Assembly: GCF_000701365.1 (NCBI RefSeq)
Contig: NZ_JNIK01000004.1
Location: 62,001-126,000, forward strand
DNA length: 64,000 nucleotides
Origin: Blastococcus sp. URHD0036
Lineage (GTDB): Bacteria; Actinomycetota; Actinomycetes; Mycobacteriales; Geodermatophilaceae
Reading direction: 5' to 3'
Made by a program: the position numbers and the translations under genes
Notes under the pieces: model-generated
Told to the model about the DNA's origin: nothing
The model's input: the letters and a program-made list of their open reading frames with translations, nothing else
The model's database searches: none
Shown: in pieces, positions 28,555 to 36,622 of the stretch
Numbering within the stretch: the first letter of the stretch is position 1
Layout of the letters: the number at the start of each line of letters is the position of its first letter

Positions 28555-29481
28555 GTGCCTCGCATCCCCCGGACGGACCTCGTCGTCAGCGATCTGTGCC
28601 TCGGTGGCAACGTCTTCGGGTGGACGGCGGACGAGCCCACCTCGCATGCCCTCCTCGACCGGTTCGTCGACGCGGTGCCGAGCACTTCTCGGCCGATGGT
28701 CGACACCGCGGAGATGTACGGCAACGGCCGGTCGGAGCAGATCCTCGGCGGGTGGCTGGCCGGCGCCGGGCGGCGGGACCGCGTCGTCGTCGCCACGAAG
28801 GCCTCGCCGGGGCGCAAGGAGCACCCGCTGTCGGCGGCCGAGATCCGCGCCGCGGCCGAGCGGTCGCTGACCAACCTCGGCACCGACCACATCGACGTCT
28901 ACTACGCCCACTACGACGACGACAGCACGCCGCTGGAGGAGACGCTCCGGGCGTTCGACGAGCTGGTGCAGGCCGGGAAGGTCCGGTACGCGGCGACGTC
29001 GAACTACTCCGCGGCCCGGCTCACCGAGGCGCTGGCCACCGCGGAGCGACTGGGCGTGACCGGCTACGTGGCGCTGCAGCCGCACTACAACCTGATGGAG
29101 CGGGCGGTCTACGAGGACGAGCTGAGGGACGTCGTCGCCGGTGCCGACCTCGGGTGCTTCCCCTACTTCGCGCTGGCGAAGGGCTTCCTGACCGGCAAGT
29201 ACCGCGCCGGCGAGCAGATCGACTCGCCGCGGGCGAAGGGTGCGGCGGCGTACGTGGGGGAGCGCGGCGACCGGGTGCTGCGGGCGCTGCGCGAGGTCGC
29301 CGACGCGCACGGGACGACGGGCTCGGCGGTGGCGCTGCGCTGGCTGGCCGACCAGCCGACGGTCACCGCGCCGATCGCCAGCGGTCGCTCGGTCGACCAG
29401 CTGGCCGACCTGCTGCCGATGCTCGACCTGGTGCTCACCGACTCCGAGCGCACCGCGCTGACCGACGCCTCGGCGCAGTAG
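28555..29481 (+). CDS. Aldo/keto reductase
   Basis: NADPH-dependent TIM-barrel oxidoreductase, 308 residues. Catalytic tetrad regions are visible: MVDTAEMYGNGRSEQILG (Asp and Tyr), VVVATKAS (Lys), YYAHYDDDSTPLEETL (His), and SNYSAARL. The cofactor-binding end is APIASGRSVDQLADLLPML. It resembles the AKR11/12-like, potassium-channel-beta-type reductases; substrate unknown. GTG at 28555 with a leaderless promoter. A 19-bp hairpin follows the stop. Confidence 0.92.
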   Translation: MPRIPRTDLVVSDLCLGGNVFGWTADEPTSHALLDRFVDAVPSTSRPMVDTAEMYGNGRSEQILGGWLAGAGRRDRVVVATKASPGRKEHPLSAAEIRAAAERSLTNLGTDHIDVYYAHYDDDSTPLEETLRAFDELVQAGKVRYAATSNYSAARLTEALATAERLGVTGYVALQPHYNLMERAVYEDELRDVVAGADLGCFPYFALAKGFLTGKYRAGEQIDSPRAKGAAAYVGERGDRVLRALREVADAHGTTGSAVALRWLADQPTVTAPIASGRSVDQLADLLPMLDLVLTDSERTALTDASAQ

Positions 29482-29522
29482 CGGAGTACGGGAGCGCAGG
29501 TTTCCTGCGCTCCCGCACTCCG
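29482..29522. terminator. 19-bp hairpin between convergent genes
   Basis: 29482-29500 pairs with 29504-29522 around a TTT loop with one A-C mismatch. It begins directly after the aldo-keto reductase TAG and ends six bases before the DUF1059 stop. Confidence 0.65.
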
Positions 29523-29527
29523 GTAGG

Positions 29528-29695
29528 TCAGTGGATGTGCGCGCGGACGGCGGCCACGAGGTCGGCGGAGACCTCGGTCAGGCCGTGGTCGGCGGCCGCG
29601 TGGGCGGCCACCTGGCTCAGGATGCCGGGCTCGTCGGGAGCGCTGAACGAGTGGCTGCAGCCGGGGACGACGTCGCCACAGGCGAAGGTCTTCAC
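29528..29695 (-). CDS. DUF1059 small protein
   Basis: 55-residue cytoplasmic protein matching DUF1059: VKTFACGDVVPGCSHSF with paired cysteines, then HAAADHGLTEVSADLVAAVRAHI. The two Cys and two His suggest metal or redox chemistry, but no function is established. GTG at 29695 has a strong GAGGAG seven bases upstream, which fixes the start. It lies downstream of the EAL gene on the same strand with an 82-base gap. Confidence 0.88.
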   Translation of the reverse strand: MKTFACGDVVPGCSHSFSAPDEPGILSQVAAHAAADHGLTEVSADLVAAVRAHIH

Positions 29696-29777
29696 GGGTT
29701 CTCCTCGGGGGAAGGGGGAGTGCGGGGGAGGTGGTGCGCGCCCCGGGGCTGAGGGCGGGTCATCGGGTGCGGCCCGG

Positions 29778-30881
29778 TCAGCGGGTGCCTGCCGCCGCGG
29801 TGACGAGGTCCTCGACACGCAGCAGACCGACGACGCCGCCGGTCTCGTCGGTGCAGACCACCGGGTCGAACCGCTGTGCCGGCGAGCGGGTCATCGCGCG
29901 GGCCAGCGTCTCGGTCGCGCCGGCGGAGAGCCGGACCCGCAGGGAGACGGGGGCGGTGTACGCCTCGGCGGTCCGCGGGTCGGCCAGCCGCAGCGCGAGC
30001 GGCTCGCCGAGCGGACCCACGAGGACGGCCGGGGGGACGAGAGGGGCGGGCTCCTCGGCCGCGCACTGGCGCACCGGCCGGACCAGCGGGGCGACGCTCT
30101 CGGTCAGCCGGGCGCGGGCGGTCTGCGCCGTGATCAGCCGGACGACGTCGGGGTCGAGCTGACGGAACTCGGGGGCGGGGCGGCCGAGCAGCCAGCCCTG
30201 GGCCAGCGGGGTGCCCAGCCGGGCGAACGCGGCCAGCTCGCCGGGGGTCTCTATGCCCTCGGCCAGCAGCCAGGCGTCGATCCGTCCGGCGAACTCGCCG
30301 ACCAGCTCGGCCAGGGCCAGCTTCGTCGGGTCGGTGTCGACGTCCTGCACCAGCGCGCGGTCGAGCTTCACCAACTGCGGGCGGACCGTGGTCATCTGCT
30401 GCAGCCCGGAGTACCCGGCGCCGGCGTCGTCCAGGGCCACCAGCGCGCCGCGGACGCGCAGGCCGTCGACGTGCCGGCGGAGCGCGTCGACGTCGTCGAC
30501 CGCGGTGTGCTCGGTCAGCTCGACGACGATCCGCGCGAGGTCGCCGACGGAGTGCAGGGCGTCCTGGATGGGCGCCGTCCCCAGCAGGTGCGGGCTGACG
30601 TTCACGGTGAGGAAGGTGTTGGGCGGCAGAGCGTCGCGGGCGGCCAGCGCCTTGTGCACGGCCAGCGCCTCCAGCTCCGGGCCCACGCCGGCGTCGGCCG
30701 CGGCCGCGAACCAGACGTCGGGGGTCGCGGTGCCCGGGAAGCGGGACAGGGCCTCGTAGCCGGCCACGCGGGCCCCCGCGAGGTCGACGATCGGCTGGAA
30801 GACCAGCGTGAGGTCGTCGGGGTCGGCCAGCAGCGGACGGCAGTCGGGCAGCGCCCTGCTGCGGGTGGAGATCGCCGTCAT
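29778..30881 (-). CDS. EAL-domain c-di-GMP phosphodiesterase
   Basis: 367-residue soluble protein. The EAL domain (about 22-245) hydrolyses c-di-GMP to pGpG. Its key residues are all visible: EAL at 43-45, Asn in TVNVSP, Glu in VELTEHT, the Asp pair in LDDAGAGYSG, Lys in VKLD, Glu in AEGIET, and AQGWLLGRP. It is therefore predicted to be active. A C-terminal region (about 275-365) ends in a CBS-like segment (VVCTDETGGVVGLLRVEDLV) that may sense a nucleotide. ATG at 30881 is nine bases after a CCGAT box. Divergent from the SpoIIE phosphatase gene. Confidence 0.94.
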   Translation of the reverse strand: MTAISTRSRALPDCRPLLADPDDLTLVFQPIVDLAGARVAGYEALSRFPGTATPDVWFAAAADAGVGPELEALAVHKALAARDALPPNTFLTVNVSPHLLGTAPIQDALHSVGDLARIVVELTEHTAVDDVDALRRHVDGLRVRGALVALDDAGAGYSGLQQMTTVRPQLVKLDRALVQDVDTDPTKLALAELVGEFAGRIDAWLLAEGIETPGELAAFARLGTPLAQGWLLGRPAPEFRQLDPDVVRLITAQTARARLTESVAPLVRPVRQCAAEEPAPLVPPAVLVGPLGEPLALRLADPRTAEAYTAPVSLRVRLSAGATETLARAMTRSPAQRFDPVVCTDETGGVVGLLRVEDLVTAAAGTR

Positions 30882-30888
30882 GGACTCC

Positions 30889-30916
30889 CCATCGGATGGC
30901 GCCGGGTCGCGGTTGA
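30889..30916 (-). promoter_or_regulatory. Possible FliA/WhiG-type promoter of the EAL gene
   Basis: On the minus strand TCAA (30916-30913), 16 bases, then TCCGATGG (30896-30889). CCGAT ends nine bases before the ATG, so the start site would fall on or next to it. The third GGDEF gene has the same 9-base spacing after GCCGAT. Confidence 0.4.
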
Positions 30917-30932
30917 CGCGGGACGGCCGCTT

Positions 30933-30987
30933 TCACCCCCCAGAGGGAGGGCCACGCCGCGAGTCGGACGGATACGTTCCGGATGCG
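30933..30987. promoter_or_regulatory. Conserved intergenic block, copy 1
   Basis: TCACCCCCCAGAGGGAGGGC (30933-30952) occurs identically, reversed, at 50967-50986. The following bases also align: CGCCGCG, then GTCGGA, GG, GTTCCGG and TGCG, with small gaps. The block lies 51 bases from the EAL start on one side and 99 bases from the SpoIIE start on the other. It is probably a bidirectional regulatory element. Confidence 0.7.
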
Positions 30988-31051
30988 CGTGTCAGCATGG
31001 TCGCCGTTCGCGCCCGGCTGGCGGTCGCGGGCGCGTCAGCGAGGAGGAACC

Positions 31052-33763
31052 GTGCCCGGCCCGGTGCCCTCCGCCGTCCCCGATCCGCTGTCGGACCCGC
31101 ATCGGATCGCCGCGGCCCGTCGGCTGTTCCTGGAGGTCCCCGGCCCGGCGGCGTTCGACCGGCTCTCCGGCCTGGCCGCGCGGCTGCTCGGCGTGGGCCA
31201 CGCGAAGGTCACGATCTTCACCGACGCCGACACCGTCGTGGGCGGGCACGGCCTGCCGCCGGGCGTCGTGGGCGGCCCGGCGCTGCTCACCGGGGCGCTC
31301 TCGGCGATCACCGTGCGCGGTGCCCAGCCGCTGGTGGTCCCCGACGCGGCCGCCGACCCGGCGGTCGCCGACCTGCCGGCCGTCACGTCGGGGCAGGTCG
31401 CCGCCTACCTCGGTGCGCCCCTGGTCTCCGCGTCGGGGCACGTGGTCGGCGTCCTCGCGGTGTACGACGAGACGCCGCGGGAGTGGACCGAGGACGACGG
31501 GGAGCTGCTGGAACAGCTGGCCACCTCCGTCGTCGCCGAGCTCGAGCTCTCCGCCGCGAAGTCGGCGATCGGCACCTCGGCCGCCCGCCTCTCGATCGCG
31601 CTCGAGGCCAGCGGCATCGGCATCTGGGAGCGGGACCTGCGCACCGGGGCGGTGACGTGGGACGAGCGGTGCGCGGCCGTGTTCGGCATGGACCAGGCGC
31701 TGCCCGCCACCGACATCGAGGCGGTGCTCGCCTCCCGGGTGCACCCCGACGACCACGAAGCGGTCCGCAAGGAGATGGAACGGGCGGACACGGAGACCGG
31801 CGAGTACGCCCTCGAGTCCCGGGCCGTGCGCGCGGACGGCTCGGTGCGCTGGACGGTGTCCCGCGGCCGCGTCGTCCGCAACGCCCGCGGCGAGAAGATC
31901 CGCATGATCGGGACGATCCTCGACGTCAGCGAGGCGCGGGAGCAGTCGCAGCGGCGGATGGCCGCCGTCCAGCGGGCCGCGGCGATCGCCGAGGTCGCTG
32001 CCGAGATGGCCAACGCGACCGCCGTCCGGCAGCTCGCCGACATCGCCCTCCGGGGTGCTGCCGTGCTGGGCGCCTCGTCCAGCGGCCTGACGGTGCAGGA
32101 GCCCGGCGGCGGGCTGCGGCTGCACCTGACCCGGCAGCTGGTCGACACCGTGGCCAGCGCGGCCGACGTGCAGCTCCCCCCGGAGGGCGTGGTCCTGCCC
32201 CCCGAGGACGAGGACCTGCCCCACGTGCACGTGACCCGGACCGGCGAGCGGCTGTTCTTCGCCGATGCACGCCAGGCCGAGACCCGGTTCCCGCGGATGG
32301 CCGAGATCAACGAGGCCCTCGGCACACGGGCGCTGGCGGTCCTGCCGCTGCGGGTGGAGGGCCGGCTGCTGGGCAGCTACGCGGTCGTGTGGGACACCCA
32401 CCACCACGGCTTCGCCGACGAGGACGTCGAGCTGCTGGACGGTCTCACCGCGCAGCTCGCCCTGAGCGTGTCCCGGTTGCAGGCCGATGCCGAGCGCGAC
32501 GCGGCCAACCGGCGGCTGCAGCTGCTGGCCGACGTCGGCCGGGTGCTGTCCGGGGACTTCGACATCACCCGGCAGGTCACCCAGCTGGCCGAGCTCGTGG
32601 TGCCGGCGCTCGGCGACTGGTGCTGGCTCGTGGTCACCGACGAGCAGGGCCGCATGGAGGAGCTCGCTTCGGCGCACCGCGATCCCGACCGCGCCGGCCA
32701 GCTGGCCGAGTACGTGCACGCGATGGTCGCGGTGATGACCGACGACGCCACGGCCCGGATCGTCACCCGGACCGGGCGGCCGCTGGTGCTGCCGCACATC
32801 GACGCCGAGCGGATCCGGCTGGCCCTGCCCGACGAGGAGACCCGGTCGGCGCTGTCCCGGCTGGACATGGAGGGCGGCGTGGTCGTGCCCCTGGTGGCCC
32901 GCGGCCGGACCATCGGCGCCCTCGGCCTGTTCAACGGGGTCGACCGCGGCGAGCACACCCAGGACCAGGTGGACGCCGCCGTGGAGGTGGGCCGGCGGGC
33001 GGGTCTCGCCCTGCACTCGGCGCGGCTGCACGCCCAGCAGCGGGACCTCGCCGACGCGCTCCAGCACAGCATGCTCACCGCGCCGCCGGCGGTGGCCGGC
33101 TGCCAGGTCGTGGTGCGCTACGTGCCCGCGGCGGCCGGCGCGGACATCGGCGGGGACTGGTACGACGCCTTCGCCCAGGAGGACGGGACGACGGTGCTGG
33201 CCATCGGCGACGTCGTCGGCCACGACCGGCACGCCGCCGCGGCGATGGGACAGGTCCGGAGCCTACTGCGCGGGATCAGCCACGCCACCGGGGCGGCGCC
33301 GGCGGAGGTGCTCACCCGGCTGGACCGTGCCATCACCGGGCTGGTGCCCGGTGTCATGGCGACCGCCATCGTCGCCCGCCTGGAGCGCCCGGCCGGGATC
33401 TCCGCGGGCGCGGTCCTGATGCGCTGGTCCGACGCCGGCCACCCCACGCCGGTGGTCATCGCCCCGGACGGCGCGGTCCAGGTGCTGGACCTCCCCGGTG
33501 ACCTGCTCCTGGGCGTGGACGCCTCGTCGGCCCGCTCCGACCGCTGCCTGCTCCTCCCCGCGGGAAGCACGGTGCTGCTCTACACCGACGGGCTCGTCGA
33601 GCGCCGGGACCGCGACCTCGACACCGGCACCGGCGAGCTGGTGGCGGTGCTGGAGCAGGCCGGGGGCCTGCCGCTGGAGGAGCTGTGCGACCGGGTGCTG
33701 GAGCGGCTGTTCCTGCCCGACGCCGAGGACGACGTCGCCCTCCTCGCCCTCAGAGTCGGTTGA
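31052..33763 (+). CDS. GAF/PAS multi-sensor SpoIIE-type protein phosphatase
   Basis: 903-residue cytoplasmic PP2C-family phosphatase of the RsbU/SpoIIE kind. Order of domains: GAF (about 20-165), PAS (about 175-295, GIGIWERDLRTGAVTWDERCAAVFGM), GAF (about 310-460), GAF (about 470-640), PP2C/SpoIIE (about 665-903). Metal-binding motifs are DIGGDWYDAF near 698, IGDVVGHDRHAAAAMGQ, MRWSDAGHPTPVVI, LLYTDGLVERRDRDLDTG and DDVALLALRV. It would dephosphorylate an anti-anti-sigma factor in response to small-molecule or redox cues; no such partner is in the window. GTG at 31052 follows GAGGAGG. Confidence 0.93.
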   Translation: MPGPVPSAVPDPLSDPHRIAAARRLFLEVPGPAAFDRLSGLAARLLGVGHAKVTIFTDADTVVGGHGLPPGVVGGPALLTGALSAITVRGAQPLVVPDAAADPAVADLPAVTSGQVAAYLGAPLVSASGHVVGVLAVYDETPREWTEDDGELLEQLATSVVAELELSAAKSAIGTSAARLSIALEASGIGIWERDLRTGAVTWDERCAAVFGMDQALPATDIEAVLASRVHPDDHEAVRKEMERADTETGEYALESRAVRADGSVRWTVSRGRVVRNARGEKIRMIGTILDVSEAREQSQRRMAAVQRAAAIAEVAAEMANATAVRQLADIALRGAAVLGASSSGLTVQEPGGGLRLHLTRQLVDTVASAADVQLPPEGVVLPPEDEDLPHVHVTRTGERLFFADARQAETRFPRMAEINEALGTRALAVLPLRVEGRLLGSYAVVWDTHHHGFADEDVELLDGLTAQLALSVSRLQADAERDAANRRLQLLADVGRVLSGDFDITRQVTQLAELVVPALGDWCWLVVTDEQGRMEELASAHRDPDRAGQLAEYVHAMVAVMTDDATARIVTRTGRPLVLPHIDAERIRLALPDEETRSALSRLDMEGGVVVPLVARGRTIGALGLFNGVDRGEHTQDQVDAAVEVGRRAGLALHSARLHAQQRDLADALQHSMLTAPPAVAGCQVVVRYVPAAAGADIGGDWYDAFAQEDGTTVLAIGDVVGHDRHAAAAMGQVRSLLRGISHATGAAPAEVLTRLDRAITGLVPGVMATAIVARLERPAGISAGAVLMRWSDAGHPTPVVIAPDGAVQVLDLPGDLLLGVDASSARSDRCLLLPAGSTVLLYTDGLVERRDRDLDTGTGELVAVLEQAGGLPLEELCDRVLERLFLPDAEDDVALLALRVG

Positions 33764-33800
33764 GTCGCGTGATCCGTCGTCCTCCGGACGACACCGCGAC
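33764..33800 (+). terminator. Compound hairpin after SpoIIE gene
   Basis: Outer GTCGCG/CGCGAC and inner GTCGTCC-TCC-GGACGAC pair in a nested stem starting at the stop codon. No U-tract. The remaining 80 bases to the convergent gene show nothing else. Confidence 0.5.
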
Positions 33801-33882
33801 CAGGAGCCGTCCCCGGCTGCGCTGAGCCCCGCCGTCGCTTCGATCGCGGGACCCTCCGGGCCCCACTCCTCGGCGACCCCGC

Positions 33883-35106
33883 CTACACGGCGGTGACGGT
33901 GTATTCGTGGCCGGCCGCGCGCAGCCGGTCGGCCAGCACGGTCCCGAGCGCGCTCGCCGGGGTCAGCGACCCCGCGCGGTCGGGCAGCCGCTCCCCGTCG
34001 AGGGCGAGGGCGAGCGCGCTCTCGCCGAGCATGACCGCCGTCGCCTTGTAGCCGGGGTCGCCCTTTCCGGCCGCGGTCGCCCGGTACCGGCGGCCGGACT
34101 CCGTGGTCGCGTCGACCTCCATGCGGAACCAGCCGCGCTCGCGGGTGGCCTCGTCCGGGCCCGTGCCCGGCGCGGGCAGCACCCTGTCCAGCAGCGCGCG
34201 GGTCGGCCCGAACGACATCGCCCCCAGCGCACCGGCCAGCCCGGCGGTGACCGCGACCGCGGTGGCCGCGCCGGAGATCCCCCGGCCGGCGGCCATCACC
34301 TCGCCGTAGCGCAGGCCCCGGCCGTAGGACCAGTCCTGGACGGCGTTGCTGCGGCGCACGATCCGGGTGTTGAACGAGGCCATGACGAACGGGGCGGTCC
34401 AGCGGCCGTCGCTGTCGCGGGAGGGCGGGCCGGCGTCCGCGGGCTGGCGGGTGCTGGGCTCGGCGTTGCGGTCGGGGCTGAGGGCGAACGGGTCGCCGAC
34501 CACCTCGCGCAGCGACCGGTCGAGGCCCACGGCCTCCACCTGCGCCCGCAGCGAGTCGATGGTGCCGCCGCTGAACCCGCCCTTGACGGTGGCCACCAGC
34601 CGGACGTCGGTCAGGCCACCGGCGTCGTCCGCCCGCGCGCACTCGGCCAGCAGGAGCACCGCCAGGTCGGAGGGGACGGAGTCGAAGCCGCAGGCGTGCA
34701 CGATCCGTGCGCCGGACTCCCGGGCGGGAGCGTCGGTGCGGGCGATGGCGTCGCGGGCGAACAGCACCTCCCCGGTCAGGTCGGCGTAGTGCGTGCCCGC
34801 GCGGGCACAGGCCTCGACCACCGGCAGGCCGTAGCGGGCGTAGGGGCCGACCGTCGTCGCCAGCACGCGGGTGCTCTCGGCGAGGGCGGCGATCGCAGCC
34901 GGATCGCGGGAGTCGGCCACGACCAGCGGCCAGTCCCGCGCCGCGGCGGGCAGCCGCGAGCGGACGGCCTCCAGCTTCTCCCGGGACCGCCCGCCGAGGG
35001 CGATCCGCAGGTCGGCCGGTGCGGCTCCGGCGAGGTAGGCGGCCAGGAGTTCGCCGACGAAGCCGGAGGCGCCGTAGACGACGAGGTCGTGCTCTCGGTC
35101 GGGCAT
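33883..35106 (-). CDS. Saccharopine dehydrogenase-like / trans-acting enoyl reductase family
   Basis: 407-residue protein with an N-terminal NAD(P)-binding Rossmann fold (LVVYGASGFVGELLAAYLAG) and the saccharopine-dehydrogenase-like sequence VEACARAGTHYADLTGEV, HACGFDSVPSDLAVLLL. This matches the actinobacterial family that includes mycobacterial trans-acting enoyl reductases used in glycolipid synthesis, but no polyketide synthase is nearby, so the substrate is open. ATG at 35106, with GAGGAT six bases upstream at leaderless spacing. Confidence 0.85.
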   Translation of the reverse strand: MPDREHDLVVYGASGFVGELLAAYLAGAAPADLRIALGGRSREKLEAVRSRLPAAARDWPLVVADSRDPAAIAALAESTRVLATTVGPYARYGLPVVEACARAGTHYADLTGEVLFARDAIARTDAPARESGARIVHACGFDSVPSDLAVLLLAECARADDAGGLTDVRLVATVKGGFSGGTIDSLRAQVEAVGLDRSLREVVGDPFALSPDRNAEPSTRQPADAGPPSRDSDGRWTAPFVMASFNTRIVRRSNAVQDWSYGRGLRYGEVMAAGRGISGAATAVAVTAGLAGALGAMSFGPTRALLDRVLPAPGTGPDEATRERGWFRMEVDATTESGRRYRATAAGKGDPGYKATAVMLGESALALALDGERLPDRAGSLTPASALGTVLADRLRAAGHEYTVTAV

Positions 35107-35239
35107 GGGCCCATCCTCACCGAGAGCGCCGGGCCCCGCCCTCCGGTGGCACGGGGTACTCGTGCCCTGGTGGCGCGCGCGCCGAGGGGAGGAACGTGCC
35201 TCCGGTCGAGCGGGGGAGGGACTCCCAGAGGACGGCGCC

Positions 35240-36568
35240 ATGGAACTGATCCGGTCCACCGACGGCCGCTACGACGAGCTGCGCGAGGTGTTCAACGCGG
35301 CGATCGACCGGAGACCGGCGGTGATCGCCCGGTGCGCCACGCCACAGGACGTCGTCGACGCCCTGCGCCTGGCCCGGGACGGCGGTCTGGCGGTCGCCGT
35401 CCGCGCGGGGGGCCACTCGGTCGCCGGGTTCAGCACCAACGACGGCGGGCTGGTGATCGACGTCCGGCCCATGGACGGCATCGAGGTCGACCCGGATTCG
35501 CGGACCGTCACGGTCGGCGCGGGCGTCACGTGGGGGGCGTTCGACCGGGCGACGCAGGAGCACGGGCTCGCGACCACGGGCGGACGCGTCTCCACGACCG
35601 GCGTGGCCGGGCTGACCCTCGGCGGCGGCTCCGGCTGGCTGGAGCGCCTGCACGGGCTGACCTGCGACAACCTCCGCTCGGTTGATCTGGTGACGGCGGC
35701 CGGCGAGCAGGTCACCGCCAGCGCGACCCAGGAGCCCGATCTGTTCTGGGCACTGCACGGCGGCGGCGGCAACTTCGGCGTCGCGACGTCGTTCACCTTC
35801 GACCTCCACCCGCTGGGCCCGACCGTGCTCGCCGGCCTGCAGCTGTGGCCGGGCAGCGCCGGCCGGGACCTGGCCCTGGCCTACCGCGACCTGATGGAGA
35901 CCGCGGACGAGCGGCTGGGCAACGCCCTGGTGTTCCTCACCGGCCCGCCCGAGCCGTTCGTGCCCGAGCACCTGCAGGGGACGACGGTCGCGGGGATCGC
36001 CCTGATGTGGGCGGGGGACGTCGACGACGGCATGGAGGCCACCCGTCCCTTCCGCGACCTGCGGCCCGAGGTCGACCTCGTCGGGCCGATGCCCTACGCC
36101 GGCTTCCAGTGCATGATCGACGACCCGCCGGGTCTCCAGCAGTACTGGAGCGGCGACTACCACGACGCCATGCCCGATGACGCCGTCGACGTCTTCGTGA
36201 AGTACGGCTCCGACCGGGCGTCGGCGCTGACGCAGCACCTCATGGTGCGGTGGGGCGGGGCGATCGAGCGGGTCCCGGACGACGCGACGCCGCTGGGCCA
36301 CCGGGCCGCGCAATGGGTCACGCACCCCTTCGCGACGTGGGAGGACCCGGCCGACACGGCGGCCAACGTCGCCTGGGTGCGGGCGTTCCGCGAGGACATC
36401 GACCGCTACACCAACGGCGGCACGTACCTGAACTTCATCGGCGCCGAGGGGCAGGACCGCATCCGGGCGGCCTACGGCGAGGCCAACTACGCCCGGCTGG
36501 CCGGCATCAAGCGCCGGTTCGACCCGGAGAACACCTTCCGCGGGAACCAGAACATCGAGCCGGCCTGA
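35240..36568 (+). CDS. FAD-binding oxidoreductase, berberine-bridge-enzyme-like
   Basis: 442-residue flavoprotein of the PCMH/BBE family. The FAD-binding part contains RAGGHSVAGF with His59 and HGLTCDNLRS with Cys142, the two residues that give bicovalent flavin attachment in this family, and GLTLGGGSGWLERL. The C-terminal BBE segment is NYARLAGIKRRFDPENTFRGNQNI. Such enzymes oxidise sugars or alcohols with oxygen; the substrate is unknown and there is no signal peptide. ATG at 35240 has AGAGGA upstream. A palindromic hairpin follows. Confidence 0.9.
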   Translation: MELIRSTDGRYDELREVFNAAIDRRPAVIARCATPQDVVDALRLARDGGLAVAVRAGGHSVAGFSTNDGGLVIDVRPMDGIEVDPDSRTVTVGAGVTWGAFDRATQEHGLATTGGRVSTTGVAGLTLGGGSGWLERLHGLTCDNLRSVDLVTAAGEQVTASATQEPDLFWALHGGGGNFGVATSFTFDLHPLGPTVLAGLQLWPGSAGRDLALAYRDLMETADERLGNALVFLTGPPEPFVPEHLQGTTVAGIALMWAGDVDDGMEATRPFRDLRPEVDLVGPMPYAGFQCMIDDPPGLQQYWSGDYHDAMPDDAVDVFVKYGSDRASALTQHLMVRWGGAIERVPDDATPLGHRAAQWVTHPFATWEDPADTAANVAWVRAFREDIDRYTNGGTYLNFIGAEGQDRIRAAYGEANYARLAGIKRRFDPENTFRGNQNIEPA

Positions 36569-36575
36569 GCCCCAG

Positions 36576-36616
36576 CGGAGTCGCTCGAGTGCGCATCCCG
36601 CGCTCGAGCGACTCCG
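36576..36616. terminator. 14-bp hairpin between convergent genes
   Basis: CGGAGTCGCTCGAG pairs perfectly with CTCGAGCGACTCCG at 36603-36616. It lies eight bases after the BBE-like stop and just before the acyl-CoA oxidase stop at 36623. Confidence 0.6.
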
Positions 36617-36622
36617 ACAGGA

